Below are positions 5,766 to 13,388 of a stretch of 14,097 nt of DNA, piece after piece; the stretch's first letter is position 1, and every line of letters starts with the position of its first letter. This DNA is from Actinomycetes bacterium (GTDB taxonomy: Bacteria; Actinomycetota; Coriobacteriia; Coriobacteriales; Eggerthellaceae): contig JAEWYG010000019.1 in the NCBI GenBank assembly GCA_023395755.1, positions 1-14,097 on the forward strand, read 5' to 3'. Both the position numbers and the translations under genes were made by a program. Below the pieces are notes generated by a model. That model was given only the letters and a program-made list of their open reading frames with translations. It made no database searches and had not been told where the DNA came from.

Positions 5766-6907
5766 TGGCTACCGAACGCTCATATAAGTCGACAGCTCAC
5801 ACCCGCAAGGGTGCCACTACTACTTTTGGTAGCCGCACCGATATCGGCTGCTTGCGCGACCATAACGAAGATAGCCTCATTGTTGCCCCACCTTTATTTG
5901 CTGTCGCCGATGGCATGGGAGGACACGCTGCAGGCGAAGTGGCTTCCGAGATTGCCGTAAACGTGCTTGCCGAGCGCGCTCCAGCCCATCCCGACTCCGA
6001 AGCACTCGGCCTTGCCGTAGAAGAAGCAAATCGCGCCATTATTCGTGCAGCTCACGAAGGACGTGGTCGAGAGGGCATGGGCACTACCGTGACCGCTGCC
6101 ATGTTAGAAGGCGAACGCCTTATTATCGCCCAGGTGGGCGACTCTCGAGCATACTTGCTACATCAGGGGAAAATTCAACAGCTTACACGCGACCATAGCC
6201 TTATGGCCGACATGATTGAAGCTGGACAACTTACCCCCGAGGAAGCTCGATCGCACCCCAATCGCTCGGTTATTACCCGCGCGCTGGGCAGCGATCCGCA
6301 CACTCAACCCGATTTGTATGAGATAAACGTAGAAACCGGCGATCGTCTGCTGGTCTGTTCAGATGGCTTGTCGGGCATGCTACGTGACCAAGAAATCGAA
6401 GCAACACTTGTCCGTGTCCGAGACCCACAACGATGCGCCTCCCAACTGGTGAACGAGGCTATCGCTGCAGGAGGCCACGACAACATTACCGTTATCGTGG
6501 CCGATGTAACCGGCTTTGCTGAAATACGCCGCAATAAAATAGCACGCAAGACCAAGTTCGGTATCGCTTTGGTGCTTGTATTGTTTGCTCTTATTATGGT
6601 AGGAACAGTATGGGGTACAAATACCTATCTCCACACGGTGGCTTACCTGGCAGATGACAATGGGAAAGTAGCTATTTACCGAGGTATTCCAGGAAATGTT
6701 TTTGGATTTTCCTATTCTGAGCTAGTAGAGACTACCTCAGTATCAGTGGACGATCTGCAACCAGGATTCGCTGAACGCTTAAAAGACGGCTGGCGCGTAG
6801 ATAGCGTCGCAGCAGCCGAGGCGCTGGTCAAAGAGTACCAAGCAGACATCGACGCGAACAAACAGTCTTCAACCGCTAAAAACACCAACCAAGGTGGTGC
6901 CGCATGA
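5765..6907 (+). CDS. pstP: PP2C-family Ser/Thr protein phosphatase (PstP/PrpC type)
   Basis: This 380-residue, metal-dependent phosphatase should dephosphorylate PknB and its substrates. The PP2C core covers about residues 20-250, with the usual motifs: D26-I-G and DHNEDS (32-37), VADGMGGHAAGE with metal-ligand D49, GMGTTVTAA, QVGDSRAYL, LTRDHSL, SDG at 199-201 and GGHDN with metal-ligand D239. A single membrane helix follows (about 263-285, FGIALVLVLFALIMVG), then an extracytoplasmic tail of about 95 residues that ends in a Ser/Thr/Asn-rich stretch. Catalytic domain inside, one helix, short external domain is the mycobacterial PstP layout. It overlaps fhaB by one base at its start and the rodA-pbpA fusion by four bases (ATGA) at its end, so the three genes are probably translationally coupled. 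Confidence 0.94.
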   Translation: MATERSYKSTAHTRKGATTTFGSRTDIGCLRDHNEDSLIVAPPLFAVADGMGGHAAGEVASEIAVNVLAERAPAHPDSEALGLAVEEANRAIIRAAHEGRGREGMGTTVTAAMLEGERLIIAQVGDSRAYLLHQGKIQQLTRDHSLMADMIEAGQLTPEEARSHPNRSVITRALGSDPHTQPDLYEINVETGDRLLVCSDGLSGMLRDQEIEATLVRVRDPQRCASQLVNEAIAAGGHDNITVIVADVTGFAEIRRNKIARKTKFGIALVLVLFALIMVGTVWGTNTYLHTVAYLADDNGKVAIYRGIPGNVFGFSYSELVETTSVSVDDLQPGFAERLKDGWRVDSVAAAEALVKEYQADIDANKQSSTAKNTNQGGAA

Positions 6908-9678
6908 AGCGCCGCACCATAGAGCTAATTCTTCTGTGCGTGGCCGCCCCTTTCGTGGCACTACTCTTTGCTATGTTGGCGGTAAACGCAGGTCAAACAC
7001 TCGATTTCAATACACTGGGCGTGCCCATTGGTATCTTTGTTGCATTTGTTATAGCCCACTTAGCGGTGCGTAAATTTGCTCCTGGTGCCGATCCCGCTAT
7101 CCTACCTATCGTGTTTGCCCTTTCAAGTATCGGCATTTGCTTTGTGGAGCGGCTTGCTCCAAATCTTGCTATGACCCAAGTTATATGGCTTTTTGTAGGC
7201 GTTGTCTGCATGATACTGGTGCTGGTTTTTACGCGAAACTTGGAAAAAATAGCCAATTTCAAATACACTTTTATGATCGTAGGCTTCTTGCTCCTACTTT
7301 CACCTTTGGTACCAGGGCTTGGCCAAGAGATATATGGCAGCCGCATCTGGTTGAGTGTCGGTCCCTTCTCATTTCAACCAGGCGAGATCGCCAAAATCGT
7401 TATCGTGCTATTTTTGGCAGGATATCTGGCTTCAAACCGAGAAATGCTCTCGGTCTTTACCTGGCGCGTGGGCCCGTTTCACTTCCCCGACCTGCGCGTA
7501 CTGGTACCACTTTTACTCATGTGGGTTATCGCGTTGCTTATCGTTGTGTTCGAGAAGGATTTGGGCAGCGCGCTCGTATTCTTCTTTGTATTCATTGTTA
7601 TGCTGTATGCCGCCACCGGAAAAAAGTTCTTCCTTGTAGTCGGCTTGCTGCTTATTGCGATAGGTGGTGTGGGCGCATACCTAGCGTTTAGCCACGTACA
7701 AGTGCGTGTAGAAACCTGGCTCGACCCCTTCGCCGATGCGCAGAATACGGGCTATCAGCTAACGCAGGCAATCTATTCCATTGCCGACGGTAATTTGTTC
7801 GGACAAGGTATCGGCCGCGGACTTGCGGGCAACATTCCTGTCGTGGAAAGCGACTTCATTTTTGCTGCCATTGCTGAAGAGATTGGCCTTCTGGGCGCTG
7901 CAGGTGTTTTGCTTCTGTTCTTATGCTTTGCCATTCGTGGTCTCGTTACTGCAGCTCGGGCAAAGAGTGACGTTAGCTCGTTTGTGGCGGTGGGTCTTAC
8001 TTCGGTTATCGTACTGCAAGCATTCATTATTGTTGGCGGCGTTACACGCCTTATCCCCCTCACAGGCCTCACTCTGCCTTTCATTAGCCAGGGCGGTTCC
8101 TCTCTTTTAGCCAGCTTCATCATTGTAGGCTTCCTCTTGCGCTGTGGAGACGAAGGAACAGGTGTCGGCCAGGAGATAACCAGCGCTACGAGTTCGTTGC
8201 ACGCGAACAGCGTACTGGGCCGTGTGTCTTTGGGCAAGCGTCTTACCCACACTATGTTTATCTACTCGGCACTGTTTGCGCTGTTGGTAGCCAACCTCAC
8301 GCTTATTATGGTTGTGCAAGCCGACTACTACCAAAGCATGCCGGGAAATAATCACACTCTAGCAAAAGAGGCGCGCACCGAGCGCGGAACCATATCAACC
8401 TACGACGGAACAGTTCTAGCTCAGAGCATCGAGCAACCCGACGGCACTTACGAGCGCGTCTACCCTGCCGGCGATCTAGCAAGCCATGTGGTAGGTTATG
8501 CATCCACACAGTACGGCACCAGTGGAATCGAAGCAGCCGAAAACGACACCCTCAAGGGTCAGCAGAATTTTGCCAGCTGGACTGACGTTTTAAATTCAAT
8601 GGCTGGCATTAGCAGCCCCGGCAACGACGTTACCCTCACGCTGAACTCTAAAATACAGCAAGCGGCACAAGACGCACTGGCTGGATATTCGGGTGCGTGC
8701 GTCGTCATGGACCCCGACACAGGTGCTGTACTTGCCATGGCTTCGTCGCCCACTTATAACGCAGCCGACGTGGAGACACTCATCAAGCAGGCTGCAGACA
8801 ACCCCAGTAGCGGAGATAGCACGCTACTAAACCGTGCAACCCAGGCTCTTTACGCACCGGGTTCCACGTTCAAGATTGTCTCACTGGCTACCGCCTTAGA
8901 AGACGGCGTTGCAAAGGAAAGTACGGTATTTTCGTCACCAGGCACCATGGAGATTGGCAACGCCCCCATCTCCAACTTCAACAAGAATAGCTATGGTGAC
9001 ATTACCTTAGCCCGCGCCACCGAGCTGTCGTCCAACACCGTATTTGGCCAGCTTGGTGTTGAGATGGGAGCCGATAAGCTGGTAAGTGGTGCTGAAAAGT
9101 TTGGTTTCAACAAGCGTATTGAGTTCACGCTCGATACTGTTATGTCACTTATGCCCGAGCCCAGCGAAATGAAGCCCTGGGAGACAGCCTGGGCCGCCGC
9201 CGGCGAACCCGTTGGCACGGTAAATAGCACCAGCCACCCCAGCCCCGCGGGCCCGCAGGCCACTGTTCTCGAAATGGCCCTTGTCGGTTGTGGCATTGCG
9301 AACGACGGCACCATCATGAACCCCTACTTAGTGCAGGGCATCTACAACGCCAACGGCGAGCGTAGCTTCACCGCCCAGCCCAATAAATTCTTGCAAGCCG
9401 TAAGCAAGGAAACGGCCAACCGCGTAAAAGAAGTGCTCAAGGGTGTCGTTACCGACGGTACGGGCACCGCAGCTGCCATTCCTGGTGTAGAGGTGGCGGG
9501 CAAAACAGGTACCGCGGAAAAACCGAACGGCAACGATAGTTGGTTTGTAGGCATGGCACCCGCCGACAACCCTCGGGTCGTAGTTGCCATCAACTTAGAG
9601 CTTGCCGAAGAAGGTAAAGGTAGTGAGCGAGCACAAAATGTGTTGAAAACGGCTTTGCAGGTACAAGGACTTTTGTAG
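6904..9678 (+). CDS. RodA/FtsW-type SEDS glycosyltransferase fused to class B penicillin-binding protein
   Basis: One 924-residue frame encodes both halves of an elongation-type peptidoglycan synthase. Residues 1 to about 425 are a polytopic SEDS (RodA/FtsW) domain with LDPFAD, GYQLTQAIYSIADG and VESDFIFAAIAEEIG; D317 in the last matches the essential SEDS aspartate. After a basic linker, a further membrane helix (about 451-471, MFIYSALFALLVANLTLIMV) starts a PbpA-like class B PBP: RTERGTISTYDGTVLA, then a transpeptidase with S654-T-F-K657, S709-S-N711 and K867-T-G869. All catalytic motifs are intact, and no PASTA domain follows. In most actinobacteria rodA and pbpA are separate neighbours in this operon; here no stop or start lies between them. 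The polymerase acts at the outer membrane face and the transpeptidase outside. The ATG overlaps the pstP stop (ATGA). Fusion by assembly error is unlikely, because the linker reads as normal protein in one frame. Confidence 0.95.
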   Translation: MKRRTIELILLCVAAPFVALLFAMLAVNAGQTLDFNTLGVPIGIFVAFVIAHLAVRKFAPGADPAILPIVFALSSIGICFVERLAPNLAMTQVIWLFVGVVCMILVLVFTRNLEKIANFKYTFMIVGFLLLLSPLVPGLGQEIYGSRIWLSVGPFSFQPGEIAKIVIVLFLAGYLASNREMLSVFTWRVGPFHFPDLRVLVPLLLMWVIALLIVVFEKDLGSALVFFFVFIVMLYAATGKKFFLVVGLLLIAIGGVGAYLAFSHVQVRVETWLDPFADAQNTGYQLTQAIYSIADGNLFGQGIGRGLAGNIPVVESDFIFAAIAEEIGLLGAAGVLLLFLCFAIRGLVTAARAKSDVSSFVAVGLTSVIVLQAFIIVGGVTRLIPLTGLTLPFISQGGSSLLASFIIVGFLLRCGDEGTGVGQEITSATSSLHANSVLGRVSLGKRLTHTMFIYSALFALLVANLTLIMVVQADYYQSMPGNNHTLAKEARTERGTISTYDGTVLAQSIEQPDGTYERVYPAGDLASHVVGYASTQYGTSGIEAAENDTLKGQQNFASWTDVLNSMAGISSPGNDVTLTLNSKIQQAAQDALAGYSGACVVMDPDTGAVLAMASSPTYNAADVETLIKQAADNPSSGDSTLLNRATQALYAPGSTFKIVSLATALEDGVAKESTVFSSPGTMEIGNAPISNFNKNSYGDITLARATELSSNTVFGQLGVEMGADKLVSGAEKFGFNKRIEFTLDTVMSLMPEPSEMKPWETAWAAAGEPVGTVNSTSHPSPAGPQATVLEMALVGCGIANDGTIMNPYLVQGIYNANGERSFTAQPNKFLQAVSKETANRVKEVLKGVVTDGTGTAAAIPGVEVAGKTGTAEKPNGNDSWFVGMAPADNPRVVVAINLELAEEGKGSERAQNVLKTALQVQGLL

Positions 9679-9751
9679 TTAAGGTATGCTGGTGGCACTT
9701 GTAATTCAAACGTAGCACGCGCCTAAGCATGTGACCTAAAGGAGCATAAAC

Positions 9752-11740
9752 GTGACCGGAAACATGACAGGTAGGGTATTTAACAACCGCTACCAAATTA
9801 CCGAACGCATCGGCATTGGAGGAATGGCCGAGGTATATCGCGCACAGGACAACGTACTGGGACGCCTCGTCGCCGTAAAGGTGATGCTGCCACAGTACGC
9901 CGCCGATCCCAACTTCACCGCTCGCTTCAAGCAAGAGGCAGCAGCAGCTGCCAATCTGCAAAGCCCCTATATCGTTAACGTATACGATTGGGGTCAAGAT
10001 GACGGCACCTATTACATCGTCATGGAATTCGTACGCGGAAGCGACCTCAAAACAGCCATTATCGAACGTGGCGCCATTAATCAGCGCAAGGTTGCCGAAA
10101 TTGGCTCCCAGGTATGCCAGGCTCTTTCGGTGGCGCACAACCTAGACATAATCCATCGCGACATCAAGCCGCAAAACATCATGGTGCAGCCCGACGGCAA
10201 CGTAAAAGTGATGGACTTTGGTATTGCGCGCGCCAAAAATTCCGTTATGACCCAAACATCGTCAGTACTGGGCACTGCTCACTATATCTCACCTGAGCAA
10301 GCGCAGGGCAAAGAGCTTACGGCCACGAGCGATATCTACTCACTAGGCATCGTGTTGTATGAAGCTGCCACGGGTAGACTACCCTTCGATGGCCCCGATG
10401 CGGTTAGCGTTGCTATGAAGCAAGTAAACGACCTTCCCGTTTCCCCTCACGAGATCAATCCCGATATCGATCCAGCGCTCGAGGGCATTATCATGCACGC
10501 CATGGCAAAGAACCCCAACGACCGCTTCGCCACTGCCCAGGATATGCGCTACGCCCTCAACGACTATCTAGCCGGGCGCCCCGTGAACACAGGTGTCTTT
10601 ACCAGTGCACAAACCGCTGTTATGGGCGGTGCCATTCCTCCTATGGCGGCAGCCGACGGTACTGCGGTTATGCCTGCCATGGGTGGCACGAAACCAGCAA
10701 GCCCAGCAGGTGGCCCCAAGAACTATCGTTCCGATGATGGAAAAAAGAAATCAAACAAGAAAACTATCGCTATAGTAGTAGCGCTTATCGCAGCTTTAGC
10801 TCTTGTGGGTGTTGGGGCATTTGCCCTTATGGGTGGCTTCAGCAGCGGAGACCCCGTACCCGATGTCACCAATAAAACGGTCGAAGAGGCCACTACCATC
10901 TTGGAAAAAAGCGGTTTCCAGGTAGGCAACATACAGAAGGTGCCCGACGAGAAGATAGCGGCTGATAAAATTATCAGCCAAGACCCGAAAGCGGGAGACA
11001 AACGGGAAAAGGGTTCGAAAATTAACCTTACCGTATCGACTGGTGTCGAACAAATTGCCGTACCCGACTTAAAGGGCAAGACCACCGATGAGGCCAAGCA
11101 ACTGCTTAAAGAAAAGGGTCTTGTTCCCAGCGTTGTCGAAAGTCAGTACGATGACTCCATCGAAAAAGGTAAGGTAGTGGGAACGAATCCTGCTGCTGGT
11201 ACCAAAGTAAACAAAGGCGACACTGTCGAGCTCATTCCCTCGCTCGGTTCCGAAGGCACAGCAGTGCCCGACGTGGTTGGTCAGCTTGAAGGAGCAGCAA
11301 CCACCAAGCTAAACAATGCAGGCTTTAAAGTAACCTTCGACTACACCACTAGCGACACTGTTGCCGAAGGTAAAGTTATCAGCCAAAGCCCCGAGGCTGG
11401 CAAGAAGCTCAAGGCCGGCGAAAGCGTAAACATTGTTGTAAGCACAGGCAAGCAGAAGCCCTCCAGCTTTACGGTAACTGCGAGCGTACAGGGAGAAGGT
11501 GGCTACGTAAGCCCCGCAACCATGGCTGTTGACGAAGGGGGAAGCGTCACCTTTACGGTCACACCAAACAGCGGCTACACCGTGGCCTCTGTTACCGACA
11601 CCAACGGTAAGACCTACAATGTGCCTACTGCTGGCGGAACCTTCACCATAAGCGATGTGAAGAATAGCATCGCGGTAACAGTAACGTTTAAGCAGACCAC
11701 GCCGAACCCGCCTTCAGCGGGTGGTAACACAACGAACTAA
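9752..11740 (+). CDS. pknB: PASTA-domain Ser/Thr protein kinase PknB with extra C-terminal beta-repeat
   Basis: This 662-residue transmembrane kinase has a cytoplasmic Hanks-type domain (about 14-275): glycine loop IGIGGMAEVY (20-29), K43, HRDIKPQN with catalytic D137, DFG with D155, activation loop TQTSSVLGTAHYISPEQ. A flexible linker leads to one membrane helix (about 337-360), then three PASTA domains outside (about 367-432, 433-500, 501-569), which in this family bind peptidoglycan fragments or lipid II. A further domain of about 75 residues (about 572-650) contains GGYVSPATMAVDEGGSVTF, then TPNSGYTV, and resembles the InlB-type/Flg_new_2 bacterial repeat; the tail is Thr/Pro/Asn-rich. 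GTG at 9752 was chosen because AAAGGAG lies 7 bases upstream; an ATG at 9764 would be too far from it. Last gene of the operon, 73 bases after the fusion gene. No pknA homologue is present. Confidence 0.95.
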   Translation: MTGNMTGRVFNNRYQITERIGIGGMAEVYRAQDNVLGRLVAVKVMLPQYAADPNFTARFKQEAAAAANLQSPYIVNVYDWGQDDGTYYIVMEFVRGSDLKTAIIERGAINQRKVAEIGSQVCQALSVAHNLDIIHRDIKPQNIMVQPDGNVKVMDFGIARAKNSVMTQTSSVLGTAHYISPEQAQGKELTATSDIYSLGIVLYEAATGRLPFDGPDAVSVAMKQVNDLPVSPHEINPDIDPALEGIIMHAMAKNPNDRFATAQDMRYALNDYLAGRPVNTGVFTSAQTAVMGGAIPPMAAADGTAVMPAMGGTKPASPAGGPKNYRSDDGKKKSNKKTIAIVVALIAALALVGVGAFALMGGFSSGDPVPDVTNKTVEEATTILEKSGFQVGNIQKVPDEKIAADKIISQDPKAGDKREKGSKINLTVSTGVEQIAVPDLKGKTTDEAKQLLKEKGLVPSVVESQYDDSIEKGKVVGTNPAAGTKVNKGDTVELIPSLGSEGTAVPDVVGQLEGAATTKLNNAGFKVTFDYTTSDTVAEGKVISQSPEAGKKLKAGESVNIVVSTGKQKPSSFTVTASVQGEGGYVSPATMAVDEGGSVTFTVTPNSGYTVASVTDTNGKTYNVPTAGGTFTISDVKNSIAVTVTFKQTTPNPPSAGGNTTN

Positions 11741-11771
11741 GCTGAAGGGCCTACCATAAGCACCTGAACCG

Positions 11772-11810
11772 CCTCCCATTTCTTGGACTCGAGAAATGGG
11801 AGGTTTTTTT
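11772..11810 (+). terminator. Intrinsic terminator of the fhaA-pknB operon
   Basis: Arms 11772-11783 (cctcccatttct) and 11792-11803 (agaaatgggagg) pair perfectly over 12 bp around an 8-base loop, followed directly by seven T residues (11804-11810). It lies 31 bases after the pknB stop and is a textbook Rho-independent terminator. Confidence 0.95.
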
Positions 11811-11995
11811 GGAGAGAGTAAGACATCTTGGGCACCAAGTTAAACAAGTCAGATCAGTTTTTACCACACGAAACCTTTTTACTCTTTTCTTTATGTCATT
11901 CGCGCACCTCATGCGATTCAAGCGCTTCCCTTGCCATACTGTCGTCCTGCCTCATCTGTAATATTAAAGGGTATTTTCATCATCTTAGAGCATCG

Positions 11996-12004
11996 TGCTA
12001 TTAT
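11996..12004 (+). promoter_or_regulatory. Extended -10 promoter of the NlpC/P60 gene
   Basis: TGC-TATTAT (11996-12004) is an extended -10 element in an AT-rich stretch about 50 bases before the GTG at 12056. No strong -35 is seen 17 bases upstream (TTCATC at 11976-11981). Since a strong terminator lies between pknB and this point, the gene needs its own promoter, and this is the best candidate. The rest of the gap, 11811-11995, holds no gene that I can support. Confidence 0.5.
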
Positions 12005-12055
12005 AGAATTCATTAATGCTCAACCGTGCCAGCGGCGCAACCAAGGAGGTACCGC

Positions 12056-13171
12056 GTGCAAGAGCAAATACCCGCGCTTTCCCGACGCACACTCATCGGC
12101 GGAGCAGCTACCATCGGGGCCCTCGGCCTCATCTTCCCATCAACCGCATTTGGTGTAACCGCTGCCGAAAAACAAGCGGAAGCAGATGCAGTGCGCAATC
12201 AGCTTGTTGGTCTTCAGGCCGAGGTTGAGGCGGCTTCAGAGCTCTACCACGGAGCGCTTGACGAAAGAAACGCTGCTCAAGCTGCAATGGAAGCGGAACA
12301 GGTCAAGATCGATGAAGCTACCGCTCAGATTGCGATCCTGCAAGACCATCTCGGTAATCGAGCACGAGGCATGTACCGCTCGGGCTCTTCTACCTTCCTT
12401 GACTTTCTTTTAGGGTCGTCATCTTTTACTCAATTCACCCAAAACTGGGATATTCTAAATAACTTAAACGAGAACGACGCGCAAATGGTGAACGCCACCA
12501 AAGAACTGCGCGAAAGCGTGGAAGTCTCAAAGGCTGAATACGCTAAGCAGGAAAAGATCGCCTCCGATAAAGCGGCTGAAGCGAAAAAGAACAAAGATCA
12601 GACGGAAGCAAAGGTTTCCCAAGCTGCCATCCTTATGGACTCATTGTCGGCTGAAGCACGCGAACTGCTGCAACAAGAGCAAGCAGCTGCCGCGGCTGCT
12701 GCCGCGGCGCAAAAACAAGCTGAACTAGAGGCATCGCGTCCAAGTGGTGGAAACAACCCAAGTGGTGGAAACAATACTTCACCCGAAACGCCTGACAATA
12801 GCGGCGGCAATGGCATCGAGGTACCCTCTCAAGGATCTGTCGTAAGCTATGCCCTCTCACGTATTGGATGCCCTTATATTTACGGAGCTGAAGGTCCGAA
12901 CTCGTTTGACTGCTCAGGTTTGGTCACATGGGCATACCGTCAGGTTGGTATAAGTCTACCTCATCAAAGTGAGTCTCAGCGAGCTGCTGCGCGCCAAATT
13001 GTATCGGTTTCCGAAGCCCGTCCAGGCGACGTACTTTGGCGCTACGGCCACGTAGGAATCGCCGTTGGATATGGCGGTGTACCCTATGTCCATGCGCCGA
13101 CACCAGGGGCTCTTGTGCGCGATACCGACTCACTTAGCTGGTCTGGCTTCACCTGTGCGCTGCGTTTTTAA
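12056..13171 (+). CDS. Tat-exported coiled-coil NlpC/P60 peptidoglycan endopeptidase
   Basis: This 371-residue protein is predicted to cut peptide stems of peptidoglycan outside the membrane. The N-terminus carries a twin-arginine signal (ALSRRTLIGGAATIGALGL, about residues 7-25) ending near STAFG. Residues about 40-225 are charged, Ala/Glu/Gln/Lys-rich and predicted coiled coil, as in PcsB/CwlO/RipC-type hydrolases, where this region controls activity. An Ala run (AAAAAAAAQKQ) and a Gly/Asn/Ser/Pro linker with two SGGNN units lead to a C-terminal NlpC/P60 domain (about 260-371). Its catalytic set is C286 (FDCSGL), H332 (YGHVGIAVG) and H346 (YVHAP). The GTG at 12056 was chosen because AAGGAGGT lies 5 bases upstream; an in-frame GTG at 12026 has no such site. 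It is monocistronic, follows the pknB terminator and converges on the alkyl sulfatase-like gene. No CWSS-like or anchoring motif is seen. Confidence 0.92.
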   Translation: MQEQIPALSRRTLIGGAATIGALGLIFPSTAFGVTAAEKQAEADAVRNQLVGLQAEVEAASELYHGALDERNAAQAAMEAEQVKIDEATAQIAILQDHLGNRARGMYRSGSSTFLDFLLGSSSFTQFTQNWDILNNLNENDAQMVNATKELRESVEVSKAEYAKQEKIASDKAAEAKKNKDQTEAKVSQAAILMDSLSAEARELLQQEQAAAAAAAAAQKQAELEASRPSGGNNPSGGNNTSPETPDNSGGNGIEVPSQGSVVSYALSRIGCPYIYGAEGPNSFDCSGLVTWAYRQVGISLPHQSESQRAAARQIVSVSEARPGDVLWRYGHVGIAVGYGGVPYVHAPTPGALVRDTDSLSWSGFTCALRF

Positions 13172-13287
13172 CGCTACCGTATTTGCTCGCTACCACGGTC
13201 AGTAGAAAGCAAAACCCCACGCATCATAGGACAGAAATTCATCGCAGGGTTTTGAAGACCACCAATCAAGCGGCGATTGAGACGAAC

Positions 13288-13342
13288 AAAAAAATTAAAG
13301 TGTGCCCTGCGCCATCGAAAAACAAAGCGCAGGGCACACTTT
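13288..13342 (-). terminator. Perfect 16-bp stem terminator between converging genes
   Basis: Arms 13297-13312 (aaagtgtgccctgcgc) and 13327-13342 are exact reverse complements around a 14-base loop. On the minus strand the stem is followed by AA and then seven T residues (13294-13288), and it lies 47 bases after the minus-strand stop codon, so it is the terminator of the alkyl sulfatase-like gene. On the plus strand only TTT closes the stem, so it may also stop transcripts from the NlpC/P60 gene, but less efficiently. Confidence 0.9.
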
Positions 13343-13388
13343 ACTACGGCGCGACCTTATCGGACATGCTGCCGCATGTCATCAGTAC

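Noticed and set aside
9679..9751. Internal promoter ahead of pknB (TGTAAT at 9700-9705)
   Set aside because: The possible -35 hexamers are at 15 or 21 bases spacing; co-transcription with the upstream genes is simpler.
12026..12055. GTG at 12026 as start of the NlpC/P60 gene
   Set aside because: The strong AAGGAGGT site lies downstream of it and fits the GTG at 12056, which also places the twin-arginine signal at a normal distance from the start.
12740..12780. Repeated SGGNN units as a possible mobile or CRISPR-like repeat
   Set aside because: There are only two units inside a coding linker; this is ordinary low-complexity protein sequence.
13210..13254. caaaaccc / gggttttg inverted repeat as terminator of the NlpC/P60 gene
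   Set aside because: The stem is only 8 bp with a 29-base loop and a four-base T-run interrupted by G; too weak to call.
13297..13342. Inverted repeat as an insertion-sequence end or attachment site
   Set aside because: No transposase, integrase or target duplication is nearby, and the position and T-tract explain it as a terminator.
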